The notes: a model not told the origin generated them from the sequence alone. A stretch of DNA of 64,000 bases from an uncultured Coriobacteriaceae bacterium (GCA_902803315.1 CADCPM010000056.1:62001-126000); one strand, 5' to 3'. Shown: positions 1 to 8,750, numbered from the stretch's first letter. Translations and numbers: made by a program.

Positions 1-260
1 TTGCCTACGCAGCCGAGGAGCGCGCCCGACGCTTAGGCAACGGCGGCGAGCTGGTGGTTGCCTACTCGGACTCCAACGAGCCCATGCGCCTGGTGCCCGT
101 GCTCGACCGCCTGCGACGAGAGCGCGCGGGAATCCACGTGCTGCTCTCGCAGGGACCCCGCGAGGCGAACATCGCGAGGCTTCAGCGCGAGGAAGTAGAC
201 GTCGTAATGGGCTTTGCGAGCGAGTCGCTGGCGGCGGGCGCTGAGTTCGGGCGCCTTTAG
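1..260 (+). pseudogene. Left-arm copy of the LysR-type regulator fragment
   Basis: This is the mirror image of the C-terminal part of the truncated LysR gene at 7013-7504. It is entered in frame at the window start and ends at a TAG at 258-260. Only about 85 codons are present. The N-terminal helix-turn-helix would lie to the left of the window, if the palindrome continues there. The copy shares the early stop described for the right-arm gene. Confidence 0.7.
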
Positions 261-342
261 GAGCGGGTTTTGCGACATCTGGCAACCAACGGTCGCAACA
301 ACGGCCGCGCTGAACGCACGCCGCTGAGACTGCCAAGATTTC

Positions 343-537
343 TGTCAGTAAAATTAAGAGCAGATGCCAGAAATTTTAGCTTTTAGGGAAATAGAAAACG
401 GACAAAAATATCACGGCCAAAAATCGGGCTGTGTACCTGCGGTTTTGCGGGTGTCTTATCGCCGTATACGGGGAAACGACACCCTCTATTTCCCTAAATC
501 CTCATATTTTTGTCATCAGCTCTTAAATTCACTGACA
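343..537. repeat. 195-bp MITE-like element, copy 1 (left arm)
   Basis: This AT-richer block has imperfect terminal inverted repeats of about 25 bp starting TGTCAGT(A/G)AATTT. It recurs at 10211-10405 at the same length with scattered differences, and its mirror lies at 6736-6930. The interior holds the palindrome CCGTATACGG flanked by GGGTGTC/GACACCC, so an RNA copy would fold into a long hairpin. It encodes no plausible protein. It looks like a non-autonomous mobile element; no transposase is in the window. Confidence 0.75.
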
Positions 538-572
538 ATCGGAACGGCGGGTGAGCGCTCGGCACGCCGACG

Positions 573-650
573 GGGCCCCAAGTAGGGGACGGTCCCCAAG
601 TTTGGGTTTCGAGAAATCCAAACTTGGGGACCGTCCCCTACTTGGGGCCC
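573..650. repeat. Inverted repeat, GGGGACGGTCCCC family (left arm)
   Basis: Two 33-nt arms (573-605 and 618-650) are perfect reverse complements around a 12-nt loop. Each arm itself contains the palindromic core GGGGACGGTCCCC. Together with the MITE-like element it fills the 261-781 gap between the LysR fragment and gltS. Related elements lie at 18901, 39157, 45617, 48244 and 63437. Confidence 0.9.
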
Positions 651-781
651 TTATGCACGCTCCGTTGCTTAGCCACCCGCCCGTCTCCCGTTATGAGCGC
701 CGAATCGCTTGAACAACGCCACTCGATACAGTATTCTGACTTAGAAATAATCATTTAATTATATGGAATGAGCTGAGTAAA

Positions 782-1987
782 TTGGAAATACCCGTCGACC
801 TGTATCAAACGCTGGCCCTGGCCGTTGCAGCAGTAATGCTTGGATCGTTCATTAGGCGCAAGGTACACTTCTTCGAGCGCTTTTGCATTCCAGCGCCGGT
901 CATCGGTGGTCTTATATTCGCCATCCTTACCTGCGTGCTCCATGCAACCGGAGTGGCAGATGTTAAGTTCGATGCCACAATGAGAGAGGTCTGCATGATC
1001 TTCTTCTTTACCTCGGTTGGCTTCCAGATGGATCTAAAGACAATCAAGGCCGGAGGAAAGGGCCTGCTGATTCTTTTGCTGTCGGCTGCCATGTTGATCG
1101 CCTGCCAAAACGTCATATCGATTCTCCTGTCGAAGGTCCTAAACGTCAGTCCCCTGCTGGGCCTGTGCGCGGGATCCATCTCGATGGTCGGCGGGCACGG
1201 GACGTCCGCCGCCTTTGGGCCGATGCTGGAGGGCCTCGGCCTTAGCGGAGCCACCACGTTTTGCACGGCGGCGGCGACGTACGGACTGATTGCGGGCGGA
1301 CTCACGGGCGGACCGCTCGCGAACAACCTGATCACGACGAAGGGCCTACGATCCTCTGCCGCCGAGGAAACCGACCAGCTCGCAACGGAGCCGCAGGAGG
1401 ATAAGAACACGATGCAGGTTTCTGCGTTTGTGTCGGCGGCCTTCCAGCTGATTATCGCGGTAGGAATCGGAACGGGCATTTCCTTTGTGCTCTCGAAGCT
1501 GGGATACACGTTCCCCCTCTACATAGGCGGCATGATCGTAGCGGCCATCATGCGAAACATCAGCGAGTACACCGGCAAGTTCAAAACGCACATCCCCGAA
1601 AACGACGCCATGGGCGGAATCTTCCTGAACCTCTTCCTGGGAATCGCGATGATCACCCTGGAGCTGTGGCAGCTCGCGGGACTTGCGCTTCCCCTGGTTA
1701 TCCTTCTTCTGGTGCAAACCGCCTTCGTGATAATCTTTGTGAGGTTCGTAACGTTCTGGATGATGGGCAGGGACTACGACGCCGCGGTAACATGCGCCGG
1801 TACCTGCGGATTCGGCTTGGGAGCCACCCCCAATGCCATGGCCAACATGCAGGCCATCTGCGAGAAGTACGGGCCATCGGTTAAGGCGTTCATGCTCGTT
1901 CCGATTGTCGGCGGCTTCCTGAATGACTTTACGAACAGCATCATAATTACGTTCTTTATCAACCTGACCAAGTCGCTCGGGCTGTGA
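782..1987 (+). CDS. gltS: Sodium/glutamate symporter GltS (left arm copy)
   Basis: The 401-aa product is an integral membrane protein of the glutamate:Na+ symporter (ESS/GltS) family, expected to import glutamate with sodium at the cytoplasmic membrane. About ten hydrophobic segments are visible. The glycine-rich SISMVGGHGTSAAFGP stretch (about residues 131-146) and the later CGFGLGATPNAMANMQ stretch are typical re-entrant loop motifs of this family. The start is a TTG at 782 behind a weak GAG-rich site; no upstream ATG is in frame. It overlaps the next small gene by one base (TGATG), so the two are probably translationally coupled. The pairing with a GltD-like oxidoreductase suggests a glutamate-use module. 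Confidence 0.9.
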   Translation: MEIPVDLYQTLALAVAAVMLGSFIRRKVHFFERFCIPAPVIGGLIFAILTCVLHATGVADVKFDATMREVCMIFFFTSVGFQMDLKTIKAGGKGLLILLLSAAMLIACQNVISILLSKVLNVSPLLGLCAGSISMVGGHGTSAAFGPMLEGLGLSGATTFCTAAATYGLIAGGLTGGPLANNLITTKGLRSSAAEETDQLATEPQEDKNTMQVSAFVSAAFQLIIAVGIGTGISFVLSKLGYTFPLYIGGMIVAAIMRNISEYTGKFKTHIPENDAMGGIFLNLFLGIAMITLELWQLAGLALPLVILLLVQTAFVIIFVRFVTFWMMGRDYDAAVTCAGTCGFGLGATPNAMANMQAICEKYGPSVKAFMLVPIVGGFLNDFTNSIIITFFINLTKSLGL

Positions 1988-2145
1988 TGGCGGACGACGA
2001 GCTCAAGGCCGAGGTCGCCCAAACCGCAAAGGACGGAAAGGTCGTTGAGTGGGCGGCGTCGCAGGGCGTCGAGACCACCGAGGAGGAGCTTGTTGCCTTC
2101 GCAAAGGGCGCAGCAAACCAGAAGCTCTCGGTCGAGGCCTCGTAA
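1987..2145 (+). CDS. Small acidic 52-aa protein, coupled to gltS
   Basis: The ATG at 1987 overlaps the gltS stop as TGATG, which argues that this short frame is real and coupled. The product starts MADDELKAEVAQTAKDGK and contains VVEWAASQGVETTEEEL, rich in E, A and K with no membrane segment or Cys. The second half loosely resembles the helical core of Nif11-type leader peptides, but the resemblance is weak and there is no cleavage site or core peptide. Function unknown. It could be a small partner of GltS or of the GltD-like enzyme about 105 bp downstream. Confidence 0.6.
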   Translation: MADDELKAEVAQTAKDGKVVEWAASQGVETTEEELVAFAKGAANQKLSVEAS

Positions 2146-2250
2146 CGTCCGATTTTATCCGCACCCAGGAAGCTCCCAGCTTCAGCACAGGCGGCTTCCT
2201 GGCATTGGAATACAATGGCCTCACACCATCAAAGGCGAGAGGAGAACACC

Positions 2251-3468
2251 ATGGCGCTGCACATCGTCGAGGAGGCCGACCGCTGCCTCAACTGCAAGAG
2301 ACCGATGTGCCAGAGGGGATGTCCCGTAGGCACGGCGATTCCGCTGGCGATCCAGCTGTTCCGCGAGCGCAGGATGGACGAGGCCGGCGCGGTTCTCTTC
2401 CAAAACAACCCCATGAGCGCGGTGTGCAGCCTCATCTGCAACCACGGCGCGCAGTGCGAGGGCAACTGCGTGCTCGGGCGCAAGGGGACGCCGGTGCACT
2501 TCTCGGCTATCGAGCACTACGTGTCGAGCACCTACCTCGATCGCGTGCGGTTTCAGAGGCCCGAGCCCTGCGGAAAGCGCGCGGCCGTGATCGGCGGCGG
2601 GCCCGCGGGCATCGTGGCGGCACTCAGACTGGCGCAGGTGGGAGTCGACGTCACCATCTTCGACCAGAACCCGCGGCTCGGCGGCGTCATGCGCTATGGC
2701 ATCCCCGAGTACCGCCTGCCCAAGAACGTGCTCGACCGCTATCAGGAGATTCTGGAGGCGCTCGGCGTGCGTGTGCGGCACAACACGGCCATCGGCTCCT
2801 CGCTCACCATCGCGGACCTCTTCCGCGACGGATACGACGCGGTGTTCGTGGGCACGGGCACCTGGCGCGCGCAGACCCTAGGCGTTTCGGGCGAGGCCGG
2901 CGGCAACGTGCTGTTTGGCCTGGACTATCTGCGAAGCCCGCAGACGGCCGAGATAGGCGAGCGCGTGGCCGTGATCGGCGCGGGCAACACCGCCATGGAC
3001 GTGGCGCGCACGGCCTTCCGACAGGGCGCGCAGGAGGTGACGCTCTACGCGCGGTCCAAGCACATATCGGCGAGCTCCGACGAGCTGGAGTACGCGCTGC
3101 TCGACGGCTGCGAGCTCGTGCAGGGCAAGGCCATCTGCGAGATCAACGAGCGCGGGCCCGTGTTCCGGACGGCGATCTTCGACGAGGACGACCGCGTGGT
3201 GGGCTACGAGGAGGAGCTCGACCAGGTGGAGTGCGACACGGTGGTCGTGGCCGTGAGCCAGAAGCCCAAGAACAAGCTCATCCTCACCACCGAGGGGCTT
3301 GAGGGCGACGATCGCGGCCTGCTTATTGTGGACGAGCACGGCATGTGCACCGTGCCGGGCGTCTTCGCGGCGGGCGACGTGGTTACCGGGCCCAACACCG
3401 TGGTGCATGCCGTGACGGCGACAAAGGTGGCCGTGGCAGGCATGTTGGATTACATGGGCGTGGCGTAG
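2251..3468 (+). CDS. GltD-like FAD/NAD(P)H oxidoreductase (left arm copy)
   Basis: The 405-aa protein belongs to the glutamate synthase small-subunit/NfnB/dihydropyrimidine dehydrogenase group, which passes electrons between NAD(P)H and a partner through FAD and Fe-S clusters. The N-terminus has the Cys clusters CLNCKRPMCQRGC and CSLICNHGAQCEGNC expected for two [4Fe-4S] sites. VIGGGPAG (about residue 113) is the FAD dinucleotide fold, VIGAGNTAMD the NAD(P) fold, and GVFAAGDVVTGP the second FAD contact. It is slightly shorter than GltD (about 470 aa). A GAGAGGAG site precedes the ATG at 2251. No large subunit gltB is in the window, so its electron partner is unknown. Confidence 0.85.
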   Translation: MALHIVEEADRCLNCKRPMCQRGCPVGTAIPLAIQLFRERRMDEAGAVLFQNNPMSAVCSLICNHGAQCEGNCVLGRKGTPVHFSAIEHYVSSTYLDRVRFQRPEPCGKRAAVIGGGPAGIVAALRLAQVGVDVTIFDQNPRLGGVMRYGIPEYRLPKNVLDRYQEILEALGVRVRHNTAIGSSLTIADLFRDGYDAVFVGTGTWRAQTLGVSGEAGGNVLFGLDYLRSPQTAEIGERVAVIGAGNTAMDVARTAFRQGAQEVTLYARSKHISASSDELEYALLDGCELVQGKAICEINERGPVFRTAIFDEDDRVVGYEEELDQVECDTVVVAVSQKPKNKLILTTEGLEGDDRGLLIVDEHGMCTVPGVFAAGDVVTGPNTVVHAVTATKVAVAGMLDYMGVA

Positions 3469-3546
3469 GGCCGGGCTGAGGGGCGGCCTAACTTCCGATT
3501 TGGGACTCGTAATGTCCGATTCTATTGGCAACGTCTCGGCTGCCGA

Positions 3547-3726
3547 CCAGGCGATGGGGATACTCCCCTTTGCCTTAGGCTCGACTGGACGTCCTAGGTT
3601 GGTGCCAGGCGATGGGGATACTCCCCTTTGCCTCGTACGAGGCAAAGGGGAGTATCCCCATCGCCTGGCACCAACCTAGGACGTCCAGTCGAGCCTAAGG
3701 CAAAGGGGAGTATCCCCATCGCCTGG
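3547..3726. repeat. GGGGATACTCCCC repeats at the palindrome centre
   Basis: A 29-nt unit (CCAGGCGATGGGGATACTCC...) occurs at 3547-3575 and 3605-3633 in direct orientation and again mirrored at 3640-3668 and 3698-3726. Between the direct copies is the small palindrome GGACGTCC. The palindrome centre at 3636/3637 lies three bases after the inner copy. Related hairpins sit at 10060-10104 and 13170-13207. Such a hairpin could prime fold-back synthesis, in the cell or during library preparation. Confidence 0.85.
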
Positions 3727-3804
3727 TCGGCAGCCGAGACGTTGCCAATAGAATCGGACATTACGAGTCCCAAATCGGAAGTTAGGCCGCCCCTCAGCCC
3801 GGCC

Positions 3805-5022
3805 CTACGCCACGCCCATGTAATCCAACATGCCTGCCACGGCCACCTTTGTCGCCGTCACGGCATGCACCACGGTGTTGGGCCCGGTAACCACGTCGCC
3901 CGCCGCGAAGACGCCCGGCACGGTGCACATGCCGTGCTCGTCCACAATAAGCAGGCCGCGATCGTCGCCCTCAAGCCCCTCGGTGGTGAGGATGAGCTTG
4001 TTCTTGGGCTTCTGGCTCACGGCCACGACCACCGTGTCGCACTCCACCTGGTCGAGCTCCTCCTCGTAGCCCACCACGCGGTCGTCCTCGTCGAAGATCG
4101 CCGTCCGGAACACGGGCCCGCGCTCGTTGATCTCGCAGATGGCCTTGCCCTGCACGAGCTCGCAGCCGTCGAGCAGCGCGTACTCCAGCTCGTCGGAGCT
4201 CGCCGATATGTGCTTGGACCGCGCGTAGAGCGTCACCTCCTGCGCGCCCTGTCGGAAGGCCGTGCGCGCCACGTCCATGGCGGTGTTGCCCGCGCCGATC
4301 ACGGCCACGCGCTCGCCTATCTCGGCCGTCTGCGGGCTTCGCAGATAGTCCAGGCCAAACAGCACGTTGCCGCCGGCCTCGCCCGAAACGCCTAGGGTCT
4401 GCGCGCGCCAGGTGCCCGTGCCCACGAACACCGCGTCGTATCCGTCGCGGAAGAGGTCCGCGATGGTGAGCGAGGAGCCGATGGCCGTGTTGTGCCGCAC
4501 ACGCACGCCGAGCGCCTCCAGAATCTCCTGATAGCGGTCGAGCACGTTCTTGGGCAGGCGGTACTCGGGGATGCCATAGCGCATGACGCCGCCGAGCCGC
4601 GGGTTCTGGTCGAAGATGGTGACGTCGACTCCCACCTGCGCCAGTCTGAGTGCCGCCACGATGCCCGCGGGCCCGCCGCCGATCACGGCCGCGCGCTTTC
4701 CGCAGGGCTCGGGCCTCTGAAACCGCACGCGATCGAGGTAGGTGCTCGACACGTAGTGCTCGATAGCCGAGAAGTGCACCGGCGTCCCCTTGCGCCCGAG
4801 CACGCAGTTGCCCTCGCACTGCGCGCCGTGGTTGCAGATGAGGCTGCACACCGCGCTCATGGGGTTGTTTTGGAAGAGAACCGCGCCGGCCTCGTCCATC
4901 CTGCGCTCGCGGAACAGCTGGATCGCCAGCGGAATCGCCGTGCCTACGGGACATCCCCTCTGGCACATCGGTCTCTTGCAGTTGAGGCAGCGGTCGGCCT
5001 CCTCGACGATGTGCAGCGCCAT
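3805..5022 (-). CDS. GltD-like FAD/NAD(P)H oxidoreductase (right arm copy)
   Basis: Identical in sequence to the gene at 2251-3468 and described there: two N-terminal Cys clusters, FAD and NAD(P) folds, 405 aa. In this arm the order read on the minus strand is gltS, small gene, oxidoreductase, all running toward the palindrome centre. If the palindrome is an assembly artefact, only one of the two copies exists, and this right-arm copy is the one attached to the unique sequence downstream. Confidence 0.85.
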   Translation of the reverse strand: MALHIVEEADRCLNCKRPMCQRGCPVGTAIPLAIQLFRERRMDEAGAVLFQNNPMSAVCSLICNHGAQCEGNCVLGRKGTPVHFSAIEHYVSSTYLDRVRFQRPEPCGKRAAVIGGGPAGIVAALRLAQVGVDVTIFDQNPRLGGVMRYGIPEYRLPKNVLDRYQEILEALGVRVRHNTAIGSSLTIADLFRDGYDAVFVGTGTWRAQTLGVSGEAGGNVLFGLDYLRSPQTAEIGERVAVIGAGNTAMDVARTAFRQGAQEVTLYARSKHISASSDELEYALLDGCELVQGKAICEINERGPVFRTAIFDEDDRVVGYEEELDQVECDTVVVAVSQKPKNKLILTTEGLEGDDRGLLIVDEHGMCTVPGVFAAGDVVTGPNTVVHAVTATKVAVAGMLDYMGVA

Positions 5023-5127
5023 GGTGTTCTCCTCTCGCCTTTGATGGTGTGAGGCCATTGTATTCCAATGCCAGGAAGCCGCCTGTGCTGAAGCTGGGAG
5101 CTTCCTGGGTGCGGATAAAATCGGACG

Positions 5128-5286
5128 TTACGAGGCCTCGACCGAGAGCTTCTGGTTTGCTGCGCCCTTTGCGAAGGCAACAAGCTCCTCCTCGGTGGTC
5201 TCGACGCCCTGCGACGCCGCCCACTCAACGACCTTTCCGTCCTTTGCGGTTTGGGCGACCTCGGCCTTGAGCTCGTCGTCCGCCAT
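5128..5286 (-). CDS. Small acidic 52-aa protein (right arm copy)
   Basis: Mirror of the small gene at 1987-2145 with the same sequence, one-base overlap with gltS and unknown function. Confidence 0.58.
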   Translation of the reverse strand: MADDELKAEVAQTAKDGKVVEWAASQGVETTEEELVAFAKGAANQKLSVEAS

Positions 5287-6491
5287 CACAGCCCGAGCGA
5301 CTTGGTCAGGTTGATAAAGAACGTAATTATGATGCTGTTCGTAAAGTCATTCAGGAAGCCGCCGACAATCGGAACGAGCATGAACGCCTTAACCGATGGC
5401 CCGTACTTCTCGCAGATGGCCTGCATGTTGGCCATGGCATTGGGGGTGGCTCCCAAGCCGAATCCGCAGGTACCGGCGCATGTTACCGCGGCGTCGTAGT
5501 CCCTGCCCATCATCCAGAACGTTACGAACCTCACAAAGATTATCACGAAGGCGGTTTGCACCAGAAGAAGGATAACCAGGGGAAGCGCAAGTCCCGCGAG
5601 CTGCCACAGCTCCAGGGTGATCATCGCGATTCCCAGGAAGAGGTTCAGGAAGATTCCGCCCATGGCGTCGTTTTCGGGGATGTGCGTTTTGAACTTGCCG
5701 GTGTACTCGCTGATGTTTCGCATGATGGCCGCTACGATCATGCCGCCTATGTAGAGGGGGAACGTGTATCCCAGCTTCGAGAGCACAAAGGAAATGCCCG
5801 TTCCGATTCCTACCGCGATAATCAGCTGGAAGGCCGCCGACACAAACGCAGAAACCTGCATCGTGTTCTTATCCTCCTGCGGCTCCGTTGCGAGCTGGTC
5901 GGTTTCCTCGGCGGCAGAGGATCGTAGGCCCTTCGTCGTGATCAGGTTGTTCGCGAGCGGTCCGCCCGTGAGTCCGCCCGCAATCAGTCCGTACGTCGCC
6001 GCCGCCGTGCAAAACGTGGTGGCTCCGCTAAGGCCGAGGCCCTCCAGCATCGGCCCAAAGGCGGCGGACGTCCCGTGCCCGCCGACCATCGAGATGGATC
6101 CCGCGCACAGGCCCAGCAGGGGACTGACGTTTAGGACCTTCGACAGGAGAATCGATATGACGTTTTGGCAGGCGATCAACATGGCAGCCGACAGCAAAAG
6201 AATCAGCAGGCCCTTTCCTCCGGCCTTGATTGTCTTTAGATCCATCTGGAAGCCAACCGAGGTAAAGAAGAAGATCATGCAGACCTCTCTCATTGTGGCA
6301 TCGAACTTAACATCTGCCACTCCGGTTGCATGGAGCACGCAGGTAAGGATGGCGAATATAAGACCACCGATGACCGGCGCTGGAATGCAAAAGCGCTCGA
6401 AGAAGTGTACCTTGCGCCTAATGAACGATCCAAGCATTACTGCTGCAACGGCCAGGGCCAGCGTTTGATACAGGTCGACGGGTATTTCCAA
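5286..6491 (-). CDS. gltS: Sodium/glutamate symporter GltS (right arm copy)
   Basis: Identical to 782-1987, with a TTG start at 6491 and the GltS glycine-rich re-entrant loops. It is divergent from, and about 520 bp away from, the end of the truncated LysR gene. The gap holds the GGGGACGGTCCCC hairpin and the MITE-like element. LysR regulators often sit next to the genes they control, so this LysR may once have governed gltS. Confidence 0.9.
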   Translation of the reverse strand: MEIPVDLYQTLALAVAAVMLGSFIRRKVHFFERFCIPAPVIGGLIFAILTCVLHATGVADVKFDATMREVCMIFFFTSVGFQMDLKTIKAGGKGLLILLLSAAMLIACQNVISILLSKVLNVSPLLGLCAGSISMVGGHGTSAAFGPMLEGLGLSGATTFCTAAATYGLIAGGLTGGPLANNLITTKGLRSSAAEETDQLATEPQEDKNTMQVSAFVSAAFQLIIAVGIGTGISFVLSKLGYTFPLYIGGMIVAAIMRNISEYTGKFKTHIPENDAMGGIFLNLFLGIAMITLELWQLAGLALPLVILLLVQTAFVIIFVRFVTFWMMGRDYDAAVTCAGTCGFGLGATPNAMANMQAICEKYGPSVKAFMLVPIVGGFLNDFTNSIIITFFINLTKSLGL

Positions 6492-6622
6492 TTTACTCAG
6501 CTCATTCCATATAATTAAATGATTATTTCTAAGTCAGAATACTGTATCGAGTGGCGTTGTTCAAGCGATTCGGCGCTCATAACGGGAGACGGGCGGGTGG
6601 CTAAGCAACGGAGCGTGCATAA

Positions 6623-6700
6623 GGGCCCCAAGTAGGGGACGGTCCCCAAGTTTGGATTTCTCGAAACCCAAACTTGGGGACCGTCCCCTACTTGGGGCCC
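6623..6700. repeat. Inverted repeat, GGGGACGGTCCCC family (right arm)
   Basis: Mirror of 573-650: two perfect 33-nt arms and a 12-nt loop, between gltS and the MITE-like element. Confidence 0.9.
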
Positions 6701-6735
6701 CGTCGGCGTGCCGAGCGCTCACCCGCCGTTCCGAT

Positions 6736-6930
6736 TGTCAGTGAATTTAAGAGCTGATGACAAAAATATGAGGATTTAGGGAAATAGAGGGTGTCGTTTC
6801 CCCGTATACGGCGATAAGACACCCGCAAAACCGCAGGTACACAGCCCGATTTTTGGCCGTGATATTTTTGTCCGTTTTCTATTTCCCTAAAAGCTAAAAT
6901 TTCTGGCATCTGCTCTTAATTTTACTGACA
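6736..6930. repeat. 195-bp MITE-like element, copy 2 (right arm)
   Basis: Mirror of 343-537. Similarity to the independent copy at 10211-10405 extends about 15 bp beyond the TGTCAG end into CACCCGCCGTTCCGA, so the real left boundary may lie a little further out than the terminal repeat suggests. It lies about 80 bp from the premature end of the LysR gene. Confidence 0.75.
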
Positions 6931-7012
6931 GAAATCTTGGCAGTCTCAGCGGCGTGCGTTCAGCGCGGCCGTTGTTGCGACCGTTGGTTGCCAGATGTCG
7001 CAAAACCCGCTC

Positions 7013-7504
7013 CTAAAGGCGCCCGAACTCAGCGCCCGCCGCCAGCGACTCGCTCGCAAAGCCCATTACGACGTCTACTTCCTCGCGCTGAAGCCTCGCG
7101 ATGTTCGCCTCGCGGGGTCCCTGCGAGAGCAGCACGTGGATTCCCGCGCGCTCTCGTCGCAGGCGGTCGAGCACGGGCACCAGGCGCATGGGCTCGTTGG
7201 AGTCCGAGTAGGCAACCACCAGCTCGCCGCCGTTGCCTAAGCGTCGGGCGCGCTCCTCGGCTGCGTAGGCAAGCTGCAGAATCTCTTGGGCGTCTTGCAA
7301 AAACGCCTCTCCCAGTTGAGTGAGCAGAACTTGTCGCGTCGACCGCACAAAGAGTGCGCCGCCGAGCTCGCGCTCCAGAGAGGCAACCTGCTTCGACACG
7401 GTTGGCTGCGAAAGGTGCAGCTCCTCGGCCGCACGACGAAAGCTCAGGCTCAGGGCAACCTGGACGAAGCACTCCAGCTGTGCAGTATTCACGTTGCCTC
7501 CCAT
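7013..7504 (-). pseudogene. Truncated LysR-type transcriptional regulator
   Basis: The 163-aa frame starts MGGNVNTAQLECFVQVALSL and has a normal LysR winged helix-turn-helix (about residues 6-65, with SFRRAAEELHLSQPTVSKQ). The effector-binding domain stops at residue 163 (ends AGAEFGRL), whereas LysR proteins are normally about 290-310 aa. The sequence after the TAG shows no continuation of the family in the frames I read. It is divergent from the alcohol dehydrogenase at 7598, the usual arrangement for a regulator and its target. The missing half is probably lost by deletion; MITE-like DNA begins about 80 bp beyond. A DNA-binding fragment could still be made. Confidence 0.8.
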
Positions 7505-7597
7505 TGATTACAAATGTGAATCGCTTATTGCATCACTCTATCAAACCGCCCGCGTACAGCGTGCGAGAATTGGAATACAGACGCACGGGAGGCAGAC

Positions 7598-8580
7598 GTG
7601 AGCAGGCAAAAGACGATGAAGGCACTCTCCATAACGGGAATCACCACGGCAGAGGATGCGGCGCTCGCAGAGGTGCCGGTGCCCAAGACTCGTCCCGGAT
7701 GGGCGCTCGTGCGCGTGCGTGGCTTTGGCCTCAACCACGCCGAGCTGGAGCTGCGCCGGTCGGAGATCCGCGCCGACTACATAAAGAAGCCCATCATCCC
7801 CGGAATCGAGGGCGTGGGTGAGGTCGCAGACCCAAGCGACACGGGGCTTGCGATTGGCGACAAGGTCTGCATGCTCATGGGCGGCATGGGCCGCGCGTGG
7901 GACGGCAGCTACGCCGAGTACTGTCTGGTGCCCGCGTCGCGCCTGTTCGCCATTCCCGAGGCCGCGCGAAACCTTCCCTGGGCAACGCTCGCGGCCATTC
8001 CCGAGACCTACTACACGGCGTGGGGCTCGCTCTTCGAGGGCTGCAGCTCAAGCCGAGCGACACGCTGCTCGTTCGCGGTGCCAGCTGCGGGCTTGGATAC
8101 GCCGCCGTGCAGATCGCGCACGCCCTTGGATGCCGCGTCATCGCCACCACGCACCGCGAGGAATACGCGTCGCTGCTTCGCGACTATGGTGCCAACGAGG
8201 CCGTGTTCGACACCGGCACGCTCGCGCAAACGGACGTGCGCGCAAGCAAGGCGCTCGAGCTCGTCGGCCCCAAGACGCTGCGGGACACGATGGCGAACCT
8301 CTTGCCCGGCGGCATCTGTTGCAACACAGGCATCCTCGGCGGCATCTTTACCCTGGACGGCTTCGATCCCATAAAGGACATCCCCAACGGCCGCTATCTT
8401 ACGGGCTTCTTCTCCAACTATCCCACGCAAGAGGTCATGGACAAGATCTTTGCGTTCGTAGCCGAGCACGGAATCGGACCAAACATCGCCAAGGTGTTCT
8501 CGCTCGAGAGCCTGAGCGAGGCGCTCGCGATGCAGGAGTCGGTAGGCTTCCAAGGCAAGCTCGTGGTCACGAGCGATTAG
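7598..8580 (+). pseudogene. Zinc-type alcohol dehydrogenase/quinone reductase, frameshifted
   Basis: The gene encodes a medium-chain dehydrogenase/reductase of about 327 aa. The first frame (GTG at 7598, after GGGAGG) gives the GroES-like domain with GFGLNHAELELR and IPGIEGVGEV. At about 8040 the sense reading leaves this frame: SLFEG continues in the next frame as LQLKPSDTLLVRGASCGLGYAAVQIA, the NAD(P)-binding fold, through to the TAG at 8578-8580. A single missing C (GGCTG where GGCCTG would restore the frame) explains it. Either the gene is a recent pseudogene or the base is a sequencing error. No catalytic zinc ligands stand out, so it is closer to the quinone-reductase branch. Confidence 0.82.
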
Positions 8581-8645
8581 GCGCAGGGCCACTCTGGCGA
8601 AAGCCATGGCAATAGGAATGCAAGACCAACAAGAAGGAGATAAAA

Positions 8646-8750
8646 ATGGCAGAATTCCAGAACACAACCGCCTGCGGCACGCCTGACCCCGCGACCGCCT
8701 GCGGCACGCCTGACCCGGCGACCGCCTGCGGAACCCTGGACCCCGAGTAG
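8646..8750 (+). CDS. ACGX-type RiPP precursor peptide, three repeats
   Basis: A 34-codon frame begins with ATG at 8646, six bases after a perfect AAGGAG site. The product is a short leader (MAEFQNT) followed by three 9-residue repeats of TACGTPDPA, the last changed to TACGTLDPE, then the stop. Each repeat has one Cys, giving Cys at residues 10, 19 and 28. The gene directly downstream is a radical SAM/SPASM remnant. From memory, protein-family collections contain an 'ACGX-repeat peptide' paired with a 'radical SAM/SPASM protein, ACGX system', which fits this arrangement, though I cannot check it here. Such peptides are presumed to be Cys-modified RiPPs. This frame is too short for routine gene callers. 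The precursor looks intact while its maturase is broken. Confidence 0.85.
   Translation: MAEFQNTTACGTPDPATACGTPDPATACGTLDPE

Larger units (their letters stand above)
1..7272. repeat. Perfect 7.27-kb palindrome with no spacer
   Basis: Every coding region in 1-3636 recurs on the opposite strand in 3637-7272, with coordinates that always sum to 7273 (for example 782-1987 and 5286-6491). The translated proteins of the mirrored genes are identical and I saw no mismatch in the stretches compared. The centre reads CCTCGT|ACGAGG with no unpaired base. The left end is cut by the window start, so the true arm may be longer than 3636 bp. Long perfect palindromes are unstable in bacteria, and one that begins exactly at a sequence edge is typical of a fold-back read or mis-joined contig end. 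A genuine recent inverted duplication cannot be excluded. Confidence 0.97.

Noticed and set aside
364-585. 73-aa protein inside the MITE-like element
   Set aside because: The frame is not kept in the diverged copy at 10211-10405 and there is no ribosome site.
805-1509. Long antisense reading frames opposite gltS, treP, hisS, aspS and others
   Set aside because: High GC makes stop codons rare; these frames lack ribosome sites and family features and lie opposite well-supported genes.
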